Position numbers and translations under genes: made by a program | The notes under the pieces: generated by a model | Database searches by the model: none | Told to the model about the DNA's origin: nothing | The model's input: only the letters and a program-made list of their open reading frames with translations | NCBI GenBank assembly: GCA_903938445.1 | Contig: CAJADG010000079.1 | Location: 1-48,734 of the forward strand | Length of the DNA stretch: 48,734 bases | Direction: 5' to 3' | Origin: an uncultured Bacteroidota bacterium | GTDB taxonomy: Bacteria > Bacteroidota > Bacteroidia > Chitinophagales > Chitinophagaceae | In this document: positions 17,666-26,198 of the stretch, one piece after another | Layout of the letters: each line of letters begins with the position of its first letter | Numbering within the stretch: position 1 is the first letter of the stretch

Positions 17666-19108
17666 TTACTTCCTTGATATGAATAGCGCTGGAACTAAGC
17701 TGGGTATATAAAGTTTTCTTTCTTCTTTAAATATGAATGGTGGTGCATGATCCCCAATGATTAAAATTCTGTCCGCCTCACTATTTTTTATTAGCTGCGC
17801 CAAGGAGTTTAATTCTTGTTTCATTCGATAATATCTTTCTAATGTTTGTATGCTTGGAAAAAGGGAACTATATTTTTGTTGGAAAGTCAAAAAGTTAGGA
17901 TCTGCTGTTTCTCTTCTGCTTAATGAGAATGGTAAATGCGTATTGATAGTTAAGCAATACGTAAATGATTTTTTATTTTTTGATAAATTATTAAAAACAT
18001 AAGAAAATACCTGTTCATCATTAACCGAAATATAATGATTGTTATGGTTATTTTTCATCCCTAAAGTATCATGAAAATAAGTATACTCTTTAAATTTTTG
18101 AAATCCAATGAGGGCAATAAATTTAGTACCTAAACTATAACTTCCAGGAAAAGATTGCACAGCGATTGTTGTATATTGTTCCTCATTCTTTTTTTGTATC
18201 AGCCCTTTAATATCACATTTGTTTTGATTGATGACCGAAAAATAAGCTTCACCTTCCTTGTTCAATAGTTCTCTACTTTCGGCTTGAACGGTTGCACCGT
18301 CAAAATAACTTGAATCAAATTTTATTTGATATCGATTACTATCAAAATTGAAAAATGGAGCTATTTGTTCCTGCCTTAATGCTTGATTTTTTAATAATCC
18401 CCAACTTTCTAAAATAATGAGTACTTCTTTTTCTCCTTTTGAATTATAAAAAAATTGATATGCAAATGAAGAGTCGTTATTTAAATTTTTAAAGTCAGGA
18501 ATTTCGTGTACTTGCTTACGACCAAGATTAAATAACTGGTAGTCGTAATAAATATCTTTTAGGAGTGATTTGCCAATGTTCAGTTGCTTTTTTTCTACTA
18601 TTCGAATGTTTCGAATTAATCTTTTTTCATTGTCATGACCAAATACAGTGGACCCATTTAAAGTATCTACAAAATAGATAATTGCGAAAATACTTACTGT
18701 AATAAGTAAACTGTTTCTTAGCCAATTTTTGTCTCTACTTGCAAATTGTTTTTCAAAAAATTGTATTAAAAAGTTGCAAAATAAAATTACTGCAGTTAAT
18801 CCTATAATTGCTATTAACCAAAAGCTAATGCTAAATTTAGAAATAAATAAAGAGGGAAGTTTTTGTAAATAATTAAATAAATCAAAATAGTATAAATGGG
18901 ATAAATTAAATGCAAGGTCTAGTAATATTAAACCCAAAAAAATACTCACTCTTAACCAATGTCGATTAATTAATAATAAAAGGGTAGGAAGTAATAAATA
19001 TTCGTAATAGATAACAGGACGCTTTACTGAAATTTCTAAAAATCCAGTGAGCGCAATGTTGATTAATATTATTATTACTAGTACTATTAGTATTTTAATA
19101 CCCTTCAT
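17666..19108 (-). CDS. Membrane-anchored sulfatase/LtaS-superfamily enzyme (phosphoglycerol or phosphoethanolamine transferase-like)
   Basis: 480 residues. Four to five N-terminal helices occupy about residues 5-150, followed by an extracytoplasmic alkaline-phosphatase-fold domain. Likely metal and catalytic residues are Glu234 in LIILESWG, Thr273 in YFDGATVQAESREL (the nucleophile in LtaS-type enzymes), and Asp453-His454 in IIGDHAPPF, with TINTHLPFS before them. Such proteins move phosphoglycerol or phosphoethanolamine from a lipid onto a surface polymer. It converges with the GT9-like gene (10-base gap), so it is plausibly a decorating enzyme for the glycan of this locus. Sulfatase or phosphatase activity is the alternative. 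No formylglycine motif (C-x-P-S-R) is present. Confidence 0.78.
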   Translation of the reverse strand: MKGIKILIVLVIIILINIALTGFLEISVKRPVIYYEYLLLPTLLLLINRHWLRVSIFLGLILLDLAFNLSHLYYFDLFNYLQKLPSLFISKFSISFWLIAIIGLTAVILFCNFLIQFFEKQFASRDKNWLRNSLLITVSIFAIIYFVDTLNGSTVFGHDNEKRLIRNIRIVEKKQLNIGKSLLKDIYYDYQLFNLGRKQVHEIPDFKNLNNDSSFAYQFFYNSKGEKEVLIILESWGLLKNQALRQEQIAPFFNFDSNRYQIKFDSSYFDGATVQAESRELLNKEGEAYFSVINQNKCDIKGLIQKKNEEQYTTIAVQSFPGSYSLGTKFIALIGFQKFKEYTYFHDTLGMKNNHNNHYISVNDEQVFSYVFNNLSKNKKSFTYCLTINTHLPFSLSRRETADPNFLTFQQKYSSLFPSIQTLERYYRMKQELNSLAQLIKNSEADRILIIGDHAPPFIFKEERKLYIPSLVPALFISRK

Positions 19109-19184
19109 CTATATAAATTTAATAGATTCATTTCATTAGATGAAAAGAATCAATGTTAGTTTAATAGTGGGGGCTATAATAATG

Positions 19185-19256
19185 TGGTCCCGGCAGGAAT
19201 CGAACCTGCATTTAATGTTTAGGAAACATCCGTTCTATCCATTGAACTACGGGACC
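19185..19256 (-). tRNA. tRNA-Arg (anticodon CCT)
   Basis: On the minus strand a complete 72-base cloverleaf can be folded. The acceptor stem is GGTCCCG paired with CGGGACC and the discriminator is A. The D-arm is GTTC/GAAC, the anticodon stem GATGT/ACATT holds the loop TTCCTAA with anticodon CCT, the variable loop is AAAT and the T-arm is GCAGG-TTCGATT-CCTGC. CCA is not encoded. Just upstream on the minus strand is TAGCCTTTG, one base longer than TAnnTTTG, with TTTTTG about 17 bases before it, a plausible promoter. Confidence 0.97.
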
Positions 19257-19337
19257 CCCTTATAGCTAGCTCAAAGGCTAGTCCTTAATGAGGAGGGCAA
19301 AAATAACTACTTCTTTTTAAGTGACGCTATATTTTGG

Positions 19338-19345
19338 TATCTTTG
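19338..19345 (+). promoter_or_regulatory. Bacteroidota-type -7 box upstream of the TPR gene
   Basis: TATCTTTG is an exact match to the Bacteroidota -7 consensus TAnnTTTG and lies 18 bases before the ATG at 19364. A T-rich stretch sits at the expected -33 position but lacks the full TTTG. Confidence 0.5.
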
Positions 19346-19363
19346 CTCCTCAAATACAAACAC

Positions 19364-20020
19364 ATGGCTTTTTATAATATCATTATTAAGTATCGTTTTT
19401 GGCTAAGTTTAATAGCTATTGCCTTGGGATTGGGTCTTGAATTATCCCATGTTGCCGGATTTTGGCCAGTTTTCCCTTTATATTTCTTGGGATTGATCGG
19501 CATTTTGAGTCATTTTTTTGTTGGACCATTGCGTTTAGTGCAAGCTCCGATGGAAGCGGGAGATATGGACGAAGTAGAACGTATTTTAGCAACCGTTTGG
19601 TTCCCTCAATTATTATACACGCCAATCCGTAGTACATATTATACCATCAAGGGTAATATTGCGATGGTAAAGCAAGATTTTGATACAGCCGAAAAGCATT
19701 TGAAAAAAAGTAGTGATTTAGGTTCGGCAATGCCCGAAGCAGAAGGTGCGAATAAATTACAATTAGGTATGATGGCGATGCAAAGAGGAGACACTAAGCA
19801 AGGTGAATCTTATATTCGTGCTGCTATTCGTGCGGGTATTCCTGATAAAGAATCTGAGGCAGTTGCTTTTTTAAGCATGTGTCAAATTTTTATGAATAAG
19901 CGCGAGTTTCGTGCGGCTAAAGATTATTTTAGAAAAGCAAAAGCTTGCAAGCCAACTACTAAACAAGTAGTGGATCAAATTAAAGAAATTGAAAAGTATA
20001 TTTCTCGCATGCCAGGATAA
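19364..20020 (+). CDS. Membrane-anchored TPR-repeat protein
   Basis: 218 residues from the ATG at 19364; an in-frame TTG at 19334 lies upstream of the likely promoter and is rejected. Two N-terminal hydrophobic helices (about residues 10-30 and 33-52) are followed by a soluble region with TPR-like helix pairs: YTIKGNIAMVKQDFDTAEKHLKKS, NKLQLGMMAMQRGDTKQGESYIRAAI and AFLSMCQIFMNKREFRAAKDYFRKAKAC. TPR domains act as protein-protein scaffolds. Nothing in the neighbourhood fixes a partner. The gene is monocistronic, with a promoter-like box before it and a strong terminator after it. The function is unknown. Confidence 0.85.
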   Translation: MAFYNIIIKYRFWLSLIAIALGLGLELSHVAGFWPVFPLYFLGLIGILSHFFVGPLRLVQAPMEAGDMDEVERILATVWFPQLLYTPIRSTYYTIKGNIAMVKQDFDTAEKHLKKSSDLGSAMPEAEGANKLQLGMMAMQRGDTKQGESYIRAAIRAGIPDKESEAVAFLSMCQIFMNKREFRAAKDYFRKAKACKPTTKQVVDQIKEIEKYISRMPG

Positions 20021-20040
20021 TAACTTTTTATAATAATTAA

Positions 20041-20073
20041 AAACCTCACTACTCAACATAGTGAGGTTTTTTT
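20041..20073 (+). terminator. Rho-independent terminator after the TPR gene
   Basis: A perfect 10-base stem AACCTCACTA/TAGTGAGGTT with a 7-base loop (CTCAACA) is followed by a run of seven T residues, 21 bases after the stop codon. Confidence 0.92.
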
Positions 20074-20137
20074 ATATGTTTATTTTTTATATTTATTTGT
20101 TGTGGTAAAATTTTATCAATTGAAAGTTTTATTCTAT

Positions 20138-20145
20138 TAGTTTTG
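20138..20145 (+). promoter_or_regulatory. Bacteroidota-type -7 box before the small secreted protein
   Basis: TAGTTTTG matches TAnnTTTG exactly and ends 14 bases before the ATG at 20160. A TTG lies about 15 bases further upstream, slightly short of the usual spacing. Confidence 0.45.
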
Positions 20146-20159
20146 CCACAAATTCATTT

Positions 20160-20618
20160 ATGACAATATTATCCCCTAAATATTGTGTAACATGTATCGC
20201 AATTTTATTTGCATTTCATGTGAGCGCTCAAAATTCCATCATAAAGCAATTTAATAATGGAAAGGTTCAATTAAGTTATCAAAAAGCAGTGGCTAGCAAT
20301 ACTTATGAGCTACATGTGGTGTATAAAAATGATCAAATAATTTATAAGGAAGAAACAGACTCTTTAGTGCTTCATAATAATAATGAGGTAGCTGATTTCA
20401 TCAATGGCTTTAATAAAACCATTGAAAGTTTATCGGATGATAAAGCAACGGTGTACATTGAAAAGCCTAGCTATTCTTTATTTAAATACGACAAAGGAAT
20501 TGTCGGAATTTTTGTTGCCATCTCTAATCCTACGGGCAATGTAGTTACTTCCAATAACAAAGCCGAAGCAATGAGCCTTTTAAATTTTCTAAAGTCAATT
20601 GAGTTCGGTAAGGAATAG
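20160..20618 (+). CDS. Small secreted protein of unknown function
   Basis: 152 residues with a signal peptide (MTILSPKYCVTCIAILFAFHVSAQ, cleavage probably after the SAQ). The mature part of about 128 residues is Lys- and Asn-rich and predicted mixed alpha/beta, with no Cys. It has a patch IIYKEETDSLVLHNNNEVADFINGFNKT and ends in a helix EAMSLLNFLKSIEFGKE. I do not recognise a family. It stands alone between a terminator and a convergent gene 34 bases away, so its context gives no functional hint. Its codon use is ordinary for the window, and it looks like a real gene because of the signal peptide and the promoter-like box. Confidence 0.75.
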   Translation: MTILSPKYCVTCIAILFAFHVSAQNSIIKQFNNGKVQLSYQKAVASNTYELHVVYKNDQIIYKEETDSLVLHNNNEVADFINGFNKTIESLSDDKATVYIEKPSYSLFKYDKGIVGIFVAISNPTGNVVTSNNKAEAMSLLNFLKSIEFGKE

Positions 20619-20652
20619 CATTAAATCTTTTCTTAAAATTATTGCTCCCTAA

Positions 20653-21501
20653 TTATTTCATCAACAACTTTTCAATCGTTGGTGCGAAGTGTGCATGCTC
20701 TAATGCATGAATTTTATTTGCTAAATCAGTTGGGGTGTCGCCTGGTTCAATGGAACAAGTAGCTTGAAAAATAATTGCACCCTCATCGTAATGTTCGTTC
20801 ACCCAATGTATCGTGATGCCTGATGTTTTTTCACCGGCTGCTATGACTGCTTCGTGCACATGTGCTCCATACATTCCCTTGCCGCCATATTTTGGAAGTA
20901 GTGCTGGATGAATATTGATGATGGCATCTTTATAAGAACGCACCAACACTTCGGGCACTTTCCATAAAAATCCTGCTAGGACTATAAAATTGATTTCGGC
21001 ATTGCGTAAACTTTGCACGTAACCAGTGCTCACAAATTCTGATTTATTAATTAGTAGAGTCGGGATGCCTTTCTCCTTTGCAATATCCAATACCCCTGCG
21101 CCAGGTACATTACACACTATCAAAGAAACCTTTACGCGACTGCTATTTTCAAAATACTCGATTATTTTTCGGGCATTGGATCCGGCTCCCGATGCAAAAA
21201 TGGCCACATGAATTGGAGCACTTCCAAATAATTTACCCGCCACGCGGCCTAAATAGCCCTTAAAAAAGCGAAATTGGCCTGTGAAGAAACTGATGAAAAT
21301 CACCGAAAATGGCCATAAAATGGTCAAAAATAGGGGGTAAACGAGCCAAAATGCCCAATTTTTCTCCAAAAATAGCAATTTTAGTAAAAAGCTAGTTACG
21401 CGTCCACTCAAGCTTCCGCCAAGGGCAAAAGTTAAAATGATGAGCCAAAACTGGCCGGCACCCACCCCCCATTTACCTTGTAATTTGCTAATTCCCTTCA
21501 T
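20653..21501 (-). CDS. purN: Phosphoribosylglycinamide formyltransferase with N-terminal membrane domain
   Basis: 282 residues, longer than a normal PurN (about 190-210). Residues 1-90 form a separate membrane unit with two helices (about 16-42 and 49-74) resembling the small DUF6787-type proteins of Bacteroidota. From residue 96 a complete PurN domain follows: HVAIFASGAGSNARKIIEYF, the catalytic INIHPALLPKYGGKGMYG with Asn and His, and SGITIHWVNEHYDEGAIIFQ with the third catalytic Asp. PurN transfers a formyl group from 10-formyl-THF to glycinamide ribonucleotide in purine synthesis. The frame is continuous across the junction. A separate PurN starting at an internal GTG (about Val87) is possible, because there is no internal ATG before the domain. 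Confidence 0.88.
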   Translation of the reverse strand: MKGISKLQGKWGVGAGQFWLIILTFALGGSLSGRVTSFLLKLLFLEKNWAFWLVYPLFLTILWPFSVIFISFFTGQFRFFKGYLGRVAGKLFGSAPIHVAIFASGAGSNARKIIEYFENSSRVKVSLIVCNVPGAGVLDIAKEKGIPTLLINKSEFVSTGYVQSLRNAEINFIVLAGFLWKVPEVLVRSYKDAIINIHPALLPKYGGKGMYGAHVHEAVIAAGEKTSGITIHWVNEHYDEGAIIFQATCSIEPGDTPTDLANKIHALEHAHFAPTIEKLLMK

Positions 21502-21726
21502 TTTTTCAGTTTTTGGGCTACTCGGACCCTATTTTCAGTCAAAGGTGGCCTTTTTTTCCAAAATCAAGGCATGGAATCTAAGTTTTTTGGATATGTTTAA
21601 TCAAAGCTTACAATTTCATGACAATCGCTCACCAAGATACCCTCAGCACCTTGAGGCTCAATATTTAAAGCTGAAAAAAATGCGAAAAAAAACTTAAAAT
21701 TCTGCCTATGTAAACGCTTTCTTAAC

Positions 21727-21734
21727 TAAATTTG
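21727..21734 (+). promoter_or_regulatory. Likely -7 box of the act/cox supercluster promoter
   Basis: TAAATTTG matches TAnnTTTG exactly and ends 45 bases before the ATG of actA. It lies in the 278-base gap between the divergent purN-like gene and actA. No clear TTTG is found at -33 (the position holds CTG), so this may be a moderately strong or regulated promoter. The rest of the gap shows no gene. Confidence 0.5.
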
Positions 21735-21779
21735 CACCCGTTCAAGGATATTTTTCCACACTAGACACTGTTTGTGTAT

Positions 21780-23036
21780 ATGACAATTTTAAGAAGCCTA
21801 GCTAAGATCGTTTCGATCTTCCTATTTATCACCCTTAGTTCATCTATCGGTAATCAGTTGAATGCGCAAGATGGGAAATCTCTTTTCTCCCAAAACTGTG
21901 CATCATGTCACGCGGTTAATAAAAAATTAACTGGCCCTGCATTAGCCGGCGTTGAAGATCGTTGGCCTGATAAAAAGAATTTATATGCTTGGATCAAGAA
22001 CAACCAAGCTTTTTTGAAAACAGGTGATGCTTACGCTAACAAATTGTACAACGAGTACAATAAAACAGCGATGAACTTGTTTCCTAATTTAGCAGATAAA
22101 GACATTGATGCCATCTTAGCATACATTAAATCAGTACCTGCTGCAGGTGCAGCTCCAGCGGGAGGTGCAGCAACAGCAGCTGCTCCAGCCGAAGAGTCTG
22201 ATAGCACATTGGTATTTGGTTTATTAACTTTAATCTTAGCAGTTGTTGCATTAATCTTATTACAAGTTAATAGCAACTTGAAAAAATTATCTGATGATAA
22301 GTCAGGTATCCCTGCAACTGAGCCAGTTCCTTTCTACAGAAACAAAGCTTACATTGCTTTCATCGCAATTATTTTATTTATTGGTGGTGGTTACATGACT
22401 ACAGTGGGTGCGATGAATTTAGGTCGCTCTAAAAATTATCAACCTGAACAACCAATTTATTATTCCCACAAAGTGCATGCTGGTGTGAATCAAATTAACT
22501 GTCAATACTGTCACACTGGAACTTACCAAGGTAAGCAAGCTACTTTACCAAGTGTGAATGTGTGTATGAACTGTCACGCTGCTATCAACGAATACAAAGG
22601 AGAAGCATTAAAGCGTGAAAATGGGGATGTAGTAGATGGTACCGCTGAAATTAAAAAATTATACAAATACGCAGGATTTACCGAAGGCCAACCTTGGGAT
22701 GCTAGCAAAGCAAAACCAATTGAGTGGGTGCGTATCCATAACTTACCTGATCACGTTTACTTTAACCACGCTCAACACGTAAAAGCTGGACAAGTTGCTT
22801 GTCAACAATGTCATGGTGAAATACAAAAAATGGGTGAAGTAAAACAATTCGCTGACTTAAGTATGGGATGGTGTGTTAACTGTCACAGACAAACTAAAGT
22901 TCAATTTAAAGACAATGGTTTCTATAGCATCTACGAAAAATTCCATGAGGATTTAAAATCTGGAAAATTGGATAGCACTAAAGGAATTACTGTTGAGAAG
23001 ATTGGTGGTACTGAGTGTCAAAAATGTCACTACTAG
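21780..23036 (+). CDS. actA: Alternative Complex III subunit A, multiheme cytochrome c with extra N-terminal monoheme domain
   Basis: About 418 residues from the ATG at 21780; an in-frame GTG two codons earlier is the alternative. Six CXXCH heme motifs are visible: CASCH near residue 40, then CQYCH, CMNCH, CQQCH, CVNCH and CQKCH in the C-terminal half. The first lies in a monoheme cytochrome c-like domain (DGKSLFSQNCASCHAV ... NLADKDIDAILAYI) after the signal/anchor segment. An Ala-rich linker and two transmembrane helices follow, and then the pentaheme ActA domain. ActA carries electrons from the ActB iron-sulfur side to the terminal oxidase at the periplasmic face. It begins the six-gene act operon. 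The family call is firm from heme count, order and neighbours. Confidence 0.94.
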   Translation: MTILRSLAKIVSIFLFITLSSSIGNQLNAQDGKSLFSQNCASCHAVNKKLTGPALAGVEDRWPDKKNLYAWIKNNQAFLKTGDAYANKLYNEYNKTAMNLFPNLADKDIDAILAYIKSVPAAGAAPAGGAATAAAPAEESDSTLVFGLLTLILAVVALILLQVNSNLKKLSDDKSGIPATEPVPFYRNKAYIAFIAIILFIGGGYMTTVGAMNLGRSKNYQPEQPIYYSHKVHAGVNQINCQYCHTGTYQGKQATLPSVNVCMNCHAAINEYKGEALKRENGDVVDGTAEIKKLYKYAGFTEGQPWDASKAKPIEWVRIHNLPDHVYFNHAQHVKAGQVACQQCHGEIQKMGEVKQFADLSMGWCVNCHRQTKVQFKDNGFYSIYEKFHEDLKSGKLDSTKGITVEKIGGTECQKCHY

Positions 23037-23079
23037 TAAAAAATAAAAATAAGACGCGTAATATTATATATACATTATT

Positions 23080-26000
23080 ATGGAGCAAAATAAGAACTGG
23101 CAAAGTTTTGGTGAATTAAACAAATCTGAAGCCTATAACAAAGAGGTGAACAATGAGTTCAATGAAGAACTTCCTATGGTTGAAGATCATAGTGGTTTTT
23201 TGCAATCAAAAGCACCTCGTCGTGACTTCTTAAAATATTTAGGTTTTAGCACTGCTGCTGCAGCTGCTGCTGCGAGTTGTGAAATGCCCATTAAAAAGGC
23301 AATTCCTTTCGCTAACAAACCAGAAGATATCGTTCCTGGTATCGCTGATTATTATGCAACAACTTATGTGCAAGATGGGGATGTGGTGAGTGTAATTGCA
23401 AAAGTGCGTGATGGTCGTCCTATCAAATTAGAAGGTAACGCTTTAAGTCCGATCACGGGTGGTGGTACTTCAGCAAGAGTACAAGCTGCTGTGTTAGATT
23501 TATATGATACTGCTCGTTTACGTTTCCCAACTATCGCTGGAAAAGAAGCAACATTTGAAGCAGTGGATAAAGCGATTGCTGCTGAATTAAATGGTGGTGC
23601 GGTGATTGTTACCAGTTCAATTACATCTCCTTCTACTAAAGCAGTGATTGCACAATTCTTAGCAAAGCATCCTGGTAGCAAACATGTTACTTATGATGCT
23701 GTTTCATTTAGCGGTATGTTATTAGCAAATGAAGCGAGCTACGGTAAAAAAGTAATTCCTTCTTACCATTTTGAAAAAGCAAAAGCAATTGTTTCTTTAA
23801 GTGCAGATTTTTTAGGAACATGGTTAAGCCCTGTTGAATTTGCTAGACAATATGCAACTGGTAAAAAAATAGATGAAAAGAATCCTGCAATGAGCAAGCA
23901 TATCCACTTTGAAACAGTGGCTAGCTTAACAGGCTCTAACGCAGATGAAAAATATTTATGTCGTCCTTCTGAAATTGGCGCTATTGCCGTTGCTTTATTA
24001 AGTGCAGTAAAAGGTGGTGAAATTGCAGGCGTTGACGCTAAATTAAAAGCAGGTATCGAAGCTGCTGCAAAAGCATTGACTGCAAACAAAGGCGCTGCAT
24101 TAGTAGTTGCTGGTAGCAATGATAAAGACATTCAAATTGTAGTAAATGCAATTAACGATGCAATTGGTGCTAATGGCACTACTATTAATTTTGGTGCTAC
24201 CGTAAATTATCGTCAAGGTATTGATAGCGAATTTGCTGCATTAGTAGATGATATGAATGCTGGTAAAGTAAGCACGATTTTATTCCACGGCGCAAACCCT
24301 GTGTACACATGGCCAGCAGCGGATAAAGTAAAATCTGGTTTAGCAAAAGTTAAAACAACTATTTCATTTAGCGGTAAGTTAGATGAAACTGCTGCTGTTT
24401 GTAAATACGTAATACCTGATCATCATTTCTTAGAAAGTTGGGGTGATGCTGAACCCATCTCTGGTCACATCTCTTTCATCCAACCTACTATTGCTCCTTT
24501 ATTTAAAACACGTGCATTCCAAGACTCCTTATTAAAATGGTCTGGCGATGCTACTGAATATACTAGCTACGTTAAAAATTTCTGGTCTGCTAAATTAGGC
24601 GGAGAGAATGGTTGGAATAAAACTTTACAAGATGGTGTAATTAATCCTGCAACGCCTGTAGTAAGTGGTGCAAGTATTAATGCATCTGCTGTTGCTGCTG
24701 CTTTGATTGCAGTAAACGCAGAAAGCCATGCCTCTAATAATAAGAGCAGCAAAATTGAATTAGCATTATACCAAAAAGTAGGTATCGGTGCAGGTCAAGG
24801 TGCAAGTAACCCATGGTTACAAGAATTACCAGATCCTGTTACACGTGCTACTTGGGATAACTATATTATTGTTTCTCCTGCAATGGCGAAAACTTTATTA
24901 AACATTGACTTAAACAACGGTGGTCAAGCCGATGCTTATGAGGTACAACCTCCTAAGAAAGTGGTTAAGTTAACGGTGGATGGAAAATCAATTGAATTAC
25001 CTGTATTAATTATTCCTGGTACACATCCTCAAACAGTGGGTATCGCGGTTGGTTATGGTCGTGCAGAGTCAATTGGTAAAGCTGTAGTGGGTACTGGTAA
25101 AAATGCATATCCTTTGGCTTGCATTAAAAATGGTACTGTAAACTTTAGCTGTGCTGATGTTACTTTAACTGTTACAGGTGAAACTTATCCTGTTGCTTTA
25201 ACGCAAACACATTTCCGTTACGATACTACACAAGGTAATCGTACTGAGGTGATGAAGGAATTAACTTTAGCAGAGTACGTTAAGAATCCAAAAGAAATTT
25301 TAGAAGATAGAGAAGCAGAAGCAAAACCATTTGGTGGTTTAGCGAACTATGAAAAAGATGCTACTATTTATCCTGTGTACGATCGTCCAGGAATTAAATG
25401 GGGTATGAGCGTTGACTTAAATGCTTGTAATGGTTGTGGTGCTTGTGTGGTTGCATGTAATGCAGAAAACAACGTTGCCATTGTTGGTAAGCCTGAAGTT
25501 TTACGCGGTCATGAAATGCATTGGTTACGTATTGACAAATACTTTAGTGGTGATATGGAAAATCCAAAAGTGGTATTCCAACCTTTAATGTGTCAACATT
25601 GTGACAACGCTCCTTGTGAAAACGTTTGTCCAGTAGCTGCAACAAACCACTCTTCTGAAGGTTTAAACCAAATGACATACAACAGATGTATTGGTACGCG
25701 TTATTGCGCGAACAACTGTCCTTTCAAAGTACGTCGTTTTAACTGGGCTGATTACACTGGTGCAGATAGCTTCCCTGATAACCAAGTGGGTGAAGTGAAT
25801 GATGTAGTATTGAACATGAATGATGACTTAACAAGAATGGTATTAAACCCAGATGTTACAGTTAGATCTCGTGGGGTGATTGAAAAATGTTCTTTCTGCG
25901 TTCAACGTTTACAAGCTGCTAAATTAGACGCGAAAAAAGATTCTCGTCCAATGGTGGATAGCGATATCAAAGTAGCATGTCAACAATCTTGTCCTACAAA

Positions 26001-26160
26001 CGCAATCACTTTTGGTAACGCGAATGACAAACATAGCGCTATCACTAAAGTTCGTGTTGATAATCCTAATCGTTCTTTCTATGTGTTAGAGCAATTACAC
26101 GTATTACCAAACGTAACTTACTTAGCGAAAGTGAGAAACGCTGATGAAAAAGAAGCTTAA
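23080..26160 (+). CDS. actB: Alternative Complex III subunit B, Tat-exported iron-sulfur protein with molybdopterin-oxidoreductase-like fold
   Basis: 1026 residues. A Tat motif APRRDFLKYLGF sits after a 46-residue N-terminal extension and is followed by an Ala-rich stretch and AASC, a possible lipobox (Cys67). The large central part has the fold of molybdopterin oxidoreductases but, as known for ActB, should lack the cofactor. The C-terminal ferredoxin-like part carries Cys groups CNGCGACVVAC, CQHCDNAPCENVC, CIGTRYCANNC, CSFC and CQQSC. In the third group a Thr replaces the usual second Cys, which fits the one [3Fe-4S] cluster beside three [4Fe-4S]. It passes quinol electrons to ActA. Codon use is strongly biased (GGT, TTA, GCT), as in highly expressed genes. 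Confidence 0.95.
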   Translation: MEQNKNWQSFGELNKSEAYNKEVNNEFNEELPMVEDHSGFLQSKAPRRDFLKYLGFSTAAAAAAASCEMPIKKAIPFANKPEDIVPGIADYYATTYVQDGDVVSVIAKVRDGRPIKLEGNALSPITGGGTSARVQAAVLDLYDTARLRFPTIAGKEATFEAVDKAIAAELNGGAVIVTSSITSPSTKAVIAQFLAKHPGSKHVTYDAVSFSGMLLANEASYGKKVIPSYHFEKAKAIVSLSADFLGTWLSPVEFARQYATGKKIDEKNPAMSKHIHFETVASLTGSNADEKYLCRPSEIGAIAVALLSAVKGGEIAGVDAKLKAGIEAAAKALTANKGAALVVAGSNDKDIQIVVNAINDAIGANGTTINFGATVNYRQGIDSEFAALVDDMNAGKVSTILFHGANPVYTWPAADKVKSGLAKVKTTISFSGKLDETAAVCKYVIPDHHFLESWGDAEPISGHISFIQPTIAPLFKTRAFQDSLLKWSGDATEYTSYVKNFWSAKLGGENGWNKTLQDGVINPATPVVSGASINASAVAAALIAVNAESHASNNKSSKIELALYQKVGIGAGQGASNPWLQELPDPVTRATWDNYIIVSPAMAKTLLNIDLNNGGQADAYEVQPPKKVVKLTVDGKSIELPVLIIPGTHPQTVGIAVGYGRAESIGKAVVGTGKNAYPLACIKNGTVNFSCADVTLTVTGETYPVALTQTHFRYDTTQGNRTEVMKELTLAEYVKNPKEILEDREAEAKPFGGLANYEKDATIYPVYDRPGIKWGMSVDLNACNGCGACVVACNAENNVAIVGKPEVLRGHEMHWLRIDKYFSGDMENPKVVFQPLMCQHCDNAPCENVCPVAATNHSSEGLNQMTYNRCIGTRYCANNCPFKVRRFNWADYTGADSFPDNQVGEVNDVVLNMNDDLTRMVLNPDVTVRSRGVIEKCSFCVQRLQAAKLDAKKDSRPMVDSDIKVACQQSCPTNAITFGNANDKHSAITKVRVDNPNRSFYVLEQLHVLPNVTYLAKVRNADEKEA

Positions 26161-26198
26161 TTAAGAAGTATATATAAAATAATTAGAAATACAGAGAC

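Noticed and set aside
22031..24752. Minus-strand frames opposite actA and actB (for example 23364-23681 and 23763-24131).
   Set aside because: Ala/Ser-rich shadows caused by the biased codon use of highly expressed genes.
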